10,670 nt of DNA, from positions 1 through 10,670 of the forward strand of contig CAMDQV010000049.1 of the NCBI GenBank assembly GCA_945906015.1. Direction: 5' to 3'. The translations under genes and the position numbers were made by a program. Position 1 is the stretch's first letter, and each line of letters opens with the position of its first letter. The notes under the pieces were generated by a model, which was not told the origin of the DNA, did not search any database, and saw nothing but the letters and a program-made list of their open reading frames with translations. Of the stretch, positions 6,459-10,670 are shown piece by piece. This DNA comes from Pedobacter schmidteae. GTDB taxonomy: Bacteria; Bacteroidota; Bacteroidia; Sphingobacteriales; Sphingobacteriaceae.

Positions 6459-7871
6459 ATGAAAAATATTTTTTCTTTTTTTCTTCTATTATTCGTTTCA
6501 TCACTTTCTGCACAATCGTTAAAGCAGAAAATCGAAATGGCCTATTCGCGTTTTGAAAATGATTCTCAAATGAAGTTTGGGATAAGTTCAATTAGCATAT
6601 TGAATGCTGAAACTGGAGCTATAGTTTATGCTAAAAATGAGAATGTGGGTCTTGCCAGCGCCTCAACCTTAAAAACAATAACAGCAGCAACTGCCTACCA
6701 TTTGTTGGGTAAAGATTTTATTTGGGAAACCAGTCTGGGTTACAATGGAACAATTTCATCCAATGGTACATTAAATGGGGATGTGGTTATTACCGGAGCT
6801 GGCGATCCAAGTTTAGGTAGCGACAGGTATGATCAAACCAGGCCTGAACTTATTCTTAAGAAATGGACAGAGGCAATTGCTCGCTCAGGAATAAAGAATA
6901 TTACCGGTTCAATTATCGCTGATGATCGTTTATTTGGCACTCAAACGATGCCCGGAGGTTGGATCTGGCAGGATATGGGCAATTATTACGGTGCTGGGCC
7001 ATCCTCTTTAACCTGGAGGGAGAACCAGTTTGACCTTATTTATAAGCCCGCAAATCGAGTAGGAGAGCCTGCAGAACTGACACGTACAGAACCACAAATG
7101 AGCTACCTTAAAATTGTGAATGAAGTATTGACCGGGGCTCCAGGTTCTGGCGATAATGTTTATGCTTATTCTGCACCTTATTCTACTGTGATATATGTGA
7201 GAGGCACTTATGGTATTGATCTCAAAAAAGCAATTGCTGCTTCTGTTCCTGATCCTGCATATCATCTGGCCTATCAATTCTTGAGTAGGTTAAAACAGTC
7301 GGGCATTTCGGTTGAAAAGGACGTTGTAACAGCCAGAGAACTGTCATTGAATAATCATCTTTTTCAAGCTCCTTCAAAGATTATTGATATCCACACTTCA
7401 CCAAATCTTGATAAAATTATTTATTGGTTCAATCAAAAAAGTATCAATCTTTTTGGCGAACATTTGATTAAAACTATTGCCTTGAAAGAGGGTAAAGAAA
7501 TTACTACTACAAATGGTGTTAGGGTACTGAAAGATTTCTGGTCTAAAAAGGAAGGAATTGATCCTGATGCAATCAATATTTATGATGGTAGCGGACTATC
7601 GCCTTCTGATAGGATCACCACATTGGCAATGGCACAGGTACTTCAGTCAATTAAAAAAGAAAGCTGGTTTGCTGGCTTTTATGAAAGTTTGCCGGTTTAT
7701 AACGATATGAAAATGAAAAGTGGAAGTATTAGCGATGTAATTGCGTATTCCGGGTATCAGATAAGCTCAAATGGAACTCCATTAGTATTTTCATTCATGA
7801 TCAATAATTACAAGGGGAGTAGCTCAACAGCCCGGCAAAAAATGTTCAGTGTTCTTAATACCCTGAAATAA
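6459..7871 (+). CDS. dacB: D-alanyl-D-alanine carboxypeptidase/endopeptidase, PBP4 (peptidase S13)
   Basis: A 470-residue class C penicillin-binding protein acting on peptidoglycan in the periplasm, where PBP4 enzymes trim terminal D-alanine and cut cross-links. An N-terminal signal peptide (MKNIFSFFLLLFVSSLSAQ) is followed by the S13 domain. The active-site motifs are Ser69-Thr-Leu-Lys72 in SASTLKTIT, Ser328-Ile-Asn330 in NQKSINLFGEHL, and Lys420-Ser-Gly422 in MKMKSGSISD (KSG replacing the common KTG). The large insert between the first two motifs, including the S13-typical ITGAGDPSLG (111-120) and DDRLFG (155-160), is present. YDGSGLSPSDRIT (375-387) is another family mark. The enzyme looks complete and active. 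The gene stands alone: 55 bases after glycerate kinase and 85 bases before the carotenoid genes, with no obvious functional link to either. Confidence 0.95.
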   Translation: MKNIFSFFLLLFVSSLSAQSLKQKIEMAYSRFENDSQMKFGISSISILNAETGAIVYAKNENVGLASASTLKTITAATAYHLLGKDFIWETSLGYNGTISSNGTLNGDVVITGAGDPSLGSDRYDQTRPELILKKWTEAIARSGIKNITGSIIADDRLFGTQTMPGGWIWQDMGNYYGAGPSSLTWRENQFDLIYKPANRVGEPAELTRTEPQMSYLKIVNEVLTGAPGSGDNVYAYSAPYSTVIYVRGTYGIDLKKAIAASVPDPAYHLAYQFLSRLKQSGISVEKDVVTARELSLNNHLFQAPSKIIDIHTSPNLDKIIYWFNQKSINLFGEHLIKTIALKEGKEITTTNGVRVLKDFWSKKEGIDPDAINIYDGSGLSPSDRITTLAMAQVLQSIKKESWFAGFYESLPVYNDMKMKSGSISDVIAYSGYQISSNGTPLVFSFMINNYKGSSSTARQKMFSVLNTLK

Positions 7872-7922
7872 TAGTTTACAGAAATTATATTGAAATAATC
7901 TCGTCATTTTTCTTTGTTCTTA

Positions 7923-7952
7923 TTTGTAAGAGATTGAAATACTGTAATTTCG
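7923..7952 (+). promoter_or_regulatory. Candidate Bacteroidota-type promoter of the carotenoid cluster
   Basis: TTTG (7923-7926) is followed after 18 bases by TAATTTCG (7945-7952), one mismatch from the Bacteroidota -7 consensus TAnnTTTG. The spacing suits a -33/-7 pair. The start codon at 7957 is only 4 bases further on, so the transcript would be leaderless or nearly so. Another TTTG lies at 7913-7916. The gap also follows a change of function from peptidoglycan to pigment genes, which favours a promoter here. Confidence 0.4.
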
Positions 7953-7956
7953 TGCT

Positions 7957-9417
7957 ATGTCTAAAGCCATTGTAATTGGTGCAGGTATTGCCGGTATCGC
8001 TTCTGCAATTCGTCTGGCCATAAAGGGGTATCAGGTAGAGGTCTTTGAAGCGGGTTCTAGTGCAGGAGGCAAGCTTTCCGAGCTCAATTTGGGTGATTTC
8101 CGATTTGATACAGGTCCTAGTTTGTTTACAATGCCTCAATACGTTGATGAACTTTTTACCCTGGCGGGTAAGCATTCAGCAGATTATTTCCAATATGAAA
8201 AGCTCAAAACTGTCTGTAATTATTTCTATGAGGATGGTACACGCATCAGTGCATTTGCAGATCGCACTAAATTTTCTGAAGAAATAGCTGAAAAAACGAA
8301 AGATAGCGCTGAATCTGTTATCAAATTCCTTGAAAAAAGTAAAGATATCTACGAAATTACAAACGCTGTATTCCTGCAAAGGTCATTGCATAAGTTCAGT
8401 ACTTATTTTAATTGGACCACCTTCAAGTCCCTGCTTCGATTTCCCCAAATTGATGCATTTCGGTCCATGAATCAAGCAATTGAGTCTAATTTTAAAGATT
8501 ATAAAACAATTCGGTTTTTTAATCGCTATGCAACTTATAACGGTTCTAACCCATATAAAGCTCCAGCAACATTAAATGTAATACCTCATTTTGAACAGTA
8601 TTTTGGAGCTTATTTCCCCGTTGGGGGTATGTATTCAATAGCTAGTTCACTGGTACAACTTGCGATTGATCTGGGTGTAAAATTTAATTTCAATAGCTAT
8701 GTTGACCAGATAGAATTGAATAACCATCAGGTGTCTGGTGTAAAGGTCAATGGGCTAAGCTATCCTGCAGATCTGGTGATCTCCAATATGGATATCTGGT
8801 ATACTTACCAAAAATTGTTAAAAGGATTCGAAGTCCCAGAACGTATTAAACAGCAGGAACGCAGCAGTTCTGCCCTGATCTTTTACTGGGGCATCAATAG
8901 TTCTTTTCCGGAGCTTGAACTGCACAATATTTTTTTTACAGAAGATTACAGAGAAGAATTTAAAAAGATATGGGACGATAAAATAATTTATAATGATCCT
9001 ACTATCTATGTGAATATAAGTTCCAAAAATAAAGTAGAAGATGCACCTGCAGGATCCGAAAACTGGTTTACTATGATCAATGTTCCCGCTGATACAGGGC
9101 AGAATTGGGATGACTTAATCATTGATGCCCGCAAAAATATCACTGAGAAATTATCCAGAATACTTGGTTTAGATGTAAACAAGCTGATCGTTTGCGAAGC
9201 AATTCTGGATCCAAGAAGCATCGACTCAAAAACATTTTCCTATCAGGGGTCACTTTATGGTAGCAGCTCCAACAGTCAGTTCTCAGCTTTTTTAAGGCAC
9301 GCTAATTTTTCATCAAAAATAGAAAATTTATTTTTTGTAGGTGGAAGTGTGCACCCCGGTGGTGGGATACCTCTTGCCTTGTTGTCAGCAAAAATTGTAG
9401 AGGGCTTGATAAAATAG
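7957..9417 (+). CDS. crtD: Carotenoid desaturase, CrtD/CrtI family (probable 1-hydroxycarotenoid 3,4-desaturase)
   Basis: A 486-residue FAD-dependent desaturase of the CrtI/CrtD/CrtN family, probably membrane-associated. The N-terminal dinucleotide-binding motif is VIGAGIAGIASAIRLAIKGYQVEVFEAG (6-33; GxGxxG at 8-13, ribose-binding Glu31), followed by GGKLSEL and FRFDTGPSLFTMP (48-60). The middle carries RYATYNGSNPYKAPATLNVIPHFEQ and YFPVGGMYSI, and the C-terminal FAD motif is FVGGSVHPGGGIPLALLSAKIVEGL (460-484). The combination GPSLFTMPQ plus YATYNGSNPYKAPATLN looks more like CrtD of flexixanthin/myxol-type pathways than a phytoene desaturase, but this is a judgement by eye; CrtI is the alternative. 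It heads a set with an acyltransferase and a glycosyltransferase, which fits tailoring of a 1-hydroxy end group: desaturation at C3-C4, then glycosylation and acylation. No crtB or crtI partner is seen in the window. Confidence 0.85.
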   Translation: MSKAIVIGAGIAGIASAIRLAIKGYQVEVFEAGSSAGGKLSELNLGDFRFDTGPSLFTMPQYVDELFTLAGKHSADYFQYEKLKTVCNYFYEDGTRISAFADRTKFSEEIAEKTKDSAESVIKFLEKSKDIYEITNAVFLQRSLHKFSTYFNWTTFKSLLRFPQIDAFRSMNQAIESNFKDYKTIRFFNRYATYNGSNPYKAPATLNVIPHFEQYFGAYFPVGGMYSIASSLVQLAIDLGVKFNFNSYVDQIELNNHQVSGVKVNGLSYPADLVISNMDIWYTYQKLLKGFEVPERIKQQERSSSALIFYWGINSSFPELELHNIFFTEDYREEFKKIWDDKIIYNDPTIYVNISSKNKVEDAPAGSENWFTMINVPADTGQNWDDLIIDARKNITEKLSRILGLDVNKLIVCEAILDPRSIDSKTFSYQGSLYGSSSNSQFSAFLRHANFSSKIENLFFVGGSVHPGGGIPLALLSAKIVEGLIK

Positions 9418-9479
9418 AACATGCTTTTGGTAAATATGCCTGGAATTTTCAAAATGCTAAAAAATGAGTACTTTAACCT

Positions 9480-10103
9480 ATGCTTGAACCGCGCAAAAAC
9501 TGGATAGTTTTTAAATTCTTTTCTTGGTATATAAACAGAATTATTAAATCTGATTTTCAAGAACTGAAATTCAATAAAATCAGTATTGATCAGAGCAAGT
9601 CGATTCTGTTAATAGCCAATCACTTTTCCTGGTGGGATGGATTTGTTCTTTTTCAAATCAACCGTCTTTATTTCAGAAAAAATTTTCATGTGATGATCAC
9701 CCAGGAAAACTATCAGAAGGTTTGGTTCATGAAGTACCTTGGCAGTTTTTCAGTAAAAAAAAATTCAAGGAGCATAATTGAAACACTCGAATACGCAGGT
9801 CATTTACTAGATGATCCCAAAAATTTGGTTCTCATCTTTCCGCAAGGGAAGCTATACTCAGGTCATGTAGAGCAAATACAATTTGAGAAGGGCTTGATGA
9901 ATTTGATCAATGTTTCTTCAAAAACTTTCCAGTATATATTTGCAGCTAGTTTTACTGATTATTTTGAAAATCGTAAGCCTACTATAAACTGTTTTTTACA
10001 GGAGTGGGAAGGGGCTGAGTTTACAAGCTTGCAATTAATTAAAAGCGCCTTTAATAAACATTATGAATTATCGCGGCAAAATCAAACCGCGGCTGCCGTT
10101 TAA
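9480..10103 (+). CDS. PlsC-like acyltransferase of the carotenoid cluster
   Basis: A 207-residue lysophospholipid acyltransferase-fold protein. Block I is NHFSWWDG with His48 and Asp53 (HX4D), the catalytic pair. Block III is FPQGKLYSG (120-128), where Gln122 and Lys124 replace Glu and Thr of the usual FPEGTR. It is shorter than the typical 240-residue PlsC and shows no clear N-terminal membrane helix, only an amphipathic aromatic start (WIVFKFFSWYINRIIK). The start at 9480 is decided by an in-frame TAA at 9474-9476. It begins 62 bases after the desaturase gene and its stop is 2 bases before the glycosyltransferase start, so the last two are surely translated from one message. Placed there it may acylate a carotenoid glycoside (role of CruD or staphyloxanthin CrtO) rather than make phosphatidic acid; this role is inferred from context. 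Confidence 0.85.
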   Translation: MLEPRKNWIVFKFFSWYINRIIKSDFQELKFNKISIDQSKSILLIANHFSWWDGFVLFQINRLYFRKNFHVMITQENYQKVWFMKYLGSFSVKKNSRSIIETLEYAGHLLDDPKNLVLIFPQGKLYSGHVEQIQFEKGLMNLINVSSKTFQYIFAASFTDYFENRKPTINCFLQEWEGAEFTSLQLIKSAFNKHYELSRQNQTAAAV

Positions 10104-10105
10104 GA

Positions 10106-10670
10106 ATGATACTAATTTACCTGATTTTCTTCTTTTTAGTTCTGCGGTTTACGGTTACTCTGTTTAATTTTTTATCTAATCCGAAGCTAACAAATTCGTT
10201 TAGGCAGTATGATGATTTCGTCTCCATACTGATACCTGCACGCAATGAAGAAGCGGATATACAGCATTTGCTTCATTCCATCAGCTTACACAATTATCAG
10301 AACTATGAGGTTATCATACTTGATGATAATTCTACTGATCGTACTTTTCAAGTTTGTCAGGATTTTTGTGATCAGCATGAACGTTTTAAAGTTTTGCCGG
10401 GTGCGGCTCTTCCTAAAGATTGGCTCGGAAAAAATTTTGGCTGCTTCCAGTTGGCCAAGGCCGCTCAAGGCAAGTACTTGATTTTTCTGGATGCCGATGA
10501 AACCATTGCTGATGGATTGATCAATAATTCTATTCATCGCATGAAACTAAATAGATTAAGCTTGTTAAGTCTTTTTACTGATCAAATCATGCTTACTTGG
10601 GGCGAACGGCTGGTTGTGCCACTCATGCATTTTGTGTTGTTAAATTTATTGCCCCTTAGATTGGTCAGGC
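10106..10670 (+). CDS. Family 2 glycosyltransferase, carotenoid type (CruC/CrtQ-like), 3' partial
   Basis: The frame opens with ATG at 10106, 2 bases after the acyltransferase stop, and stays open through 188 codons to the window end. An N-terminal membrane helix (MILIYLIFFFLVLRFTVTLF) precedes a GT-A domain: VSILIPARNEE (39-49), VIILDDNSTDRT (69-80, nucleotide-sugar-binding Asp73/Asp74), LPKDWLGKNFGCFQLAKAAQGKYLIFLDADE (102-132) with the metal-binding DAD at 129-131. The KDWLGKN..C.QLAKAA run resembles glycosyltransferases of carotenoid clusters such as CrtQ of staphyloxanthin synthesis. The rest of the catalytic domain and any C-terminal membrane helices lie outside the window. Transfer of a sugar to a hydroxylated carotenoid is inferred from the neighbours. 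The family call is firm. Confidence 0.88.
   Translation, partial: MILIYLIFFFLVLRFTVTLFNFLSNPKLTNSFRQYDDFVSILIPARNEEADIQHLLHSISLHNYQNYEVIILDDNSTDRTFQVCQDFCDQHERFKVLPGAALPKDWLGKNFGCFQLAKAAQGKYLIFLDADETIADGLINNSIHRMKLNRLSLLSLFTDQIMLTWGERLVVPLMHFVLLNLLPLRLVR

Noticed and set aside
7878..7900. Short inverted repeat ATTAT/ATAAT after dacB
   Set aside because: Only five A:T pairs and no T run directly after it; too weak to call a terminator.
8045..8287. 80-codon + strand frame inside the desaturase gene
   Set aside because: Shifted frame of the desaturase, overlapping its conserved region; no domain.
9421..9507. 28-codon frame starting ATG CTT TTG just after the desaturase stop, overlapping the acyltransferase start
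   Set aside because: Its product has no signal, repeat or domain and it overlaps the start of a real gene; length is expected by chance. Translational coupling cannot be excluded but nothing supports it.
9837..9863. Acyltransferase FPQGK taken as a sign of an inactive enzyme
   Set aside because: The HX4D catalytic pair is intact and Gln at this place looks normal for Bacteroidota relatives as far as I recall, so it is better read as a subfamily feature.
10245..10481. 78-codon + strand frame near the window end
   Set aside because: It is out of frame within the glycosyltransferase gene starting at 10106, whose DDNSTD and DAD motifs prove the real frame.

Overview
The window reads as chromosomal DNA of a Bacteroidota bacterium, most likely a Sphingobacteriaceae member close to Pedobacter. 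This rests on the A+T-rich sequence, A-rich leaders without strong Shine-Dalgarno sites, signal peptides ending in AQ, a -7-like box just before one gene, and the protein types present. The species assignment is inference. Every convincing gene lies on the + strand, and no tRNA, rRNA, CRISPR array or insertion sequence was seen.

Region 1 (1-6403) is a catabolic gene cluster. In order it holds a BASS-family transporter (5' end outside the window), a small secreted NTF2-fold protein, a KDPG/KHG-type aldolase, a TIM-barrel sugar isomerase/epimerase, a D-2-hydroxyacid dehydrogenase, two tandem RidA-family lipoproteins and a type I glycerate kinase. The cytosolic enzymes form a plausible route. 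The aldolase would split a 2-keto acid into pyruvate plus a C2/C3 aldehyde such as tartronate semialdehyde or glyceraldehyde. The TIM-barrel enzyme could isomerise the fragment (hydroxypyruvate isomerase-like). The dehydrogenase would reduce hydroxypyruvate to D-glycerate, and the kinase would feed 2-phosphoglycerate into glycolysis. The exact substrate cannot be read from the sequence. Three products (one SnoaL/NTF2-like, two RidA) carry export signals, which is unusual for RidA and hints at a periplasmic step next to the transporter.

Two non-coding structures stand out in region 1. A degenerate heptamer tandem array (11 units, 2903-2979) sits between the isomerase and dehydrogenase genes. 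A perfect 16-bp hairpin followed by six T (4591-4641) lies between the two ridA paralogues, so the second paralogue and glycerate kinase may form a separately controlled unit.

Region 2 (6459-7871) is a single PBP4-type D-alanyl-D-alanine carboxypeptidase gene (dacB), probably unrelated to the flanking clusters.

Region 3 (7957 to the window end) is a carotenoid-tailoring cluster: a CrtD/CrtI-type desaturase, a PlsC-like acyltransferase and a family 2 glycosyltransferase that runs off the end of the window. The set resembles routes to glycosylated, acylated carotenoids (CruC/CruD in green sulfur bacteria, CrtQ/CrtO in Staphylococcus), which predicts a pigment of that kind.
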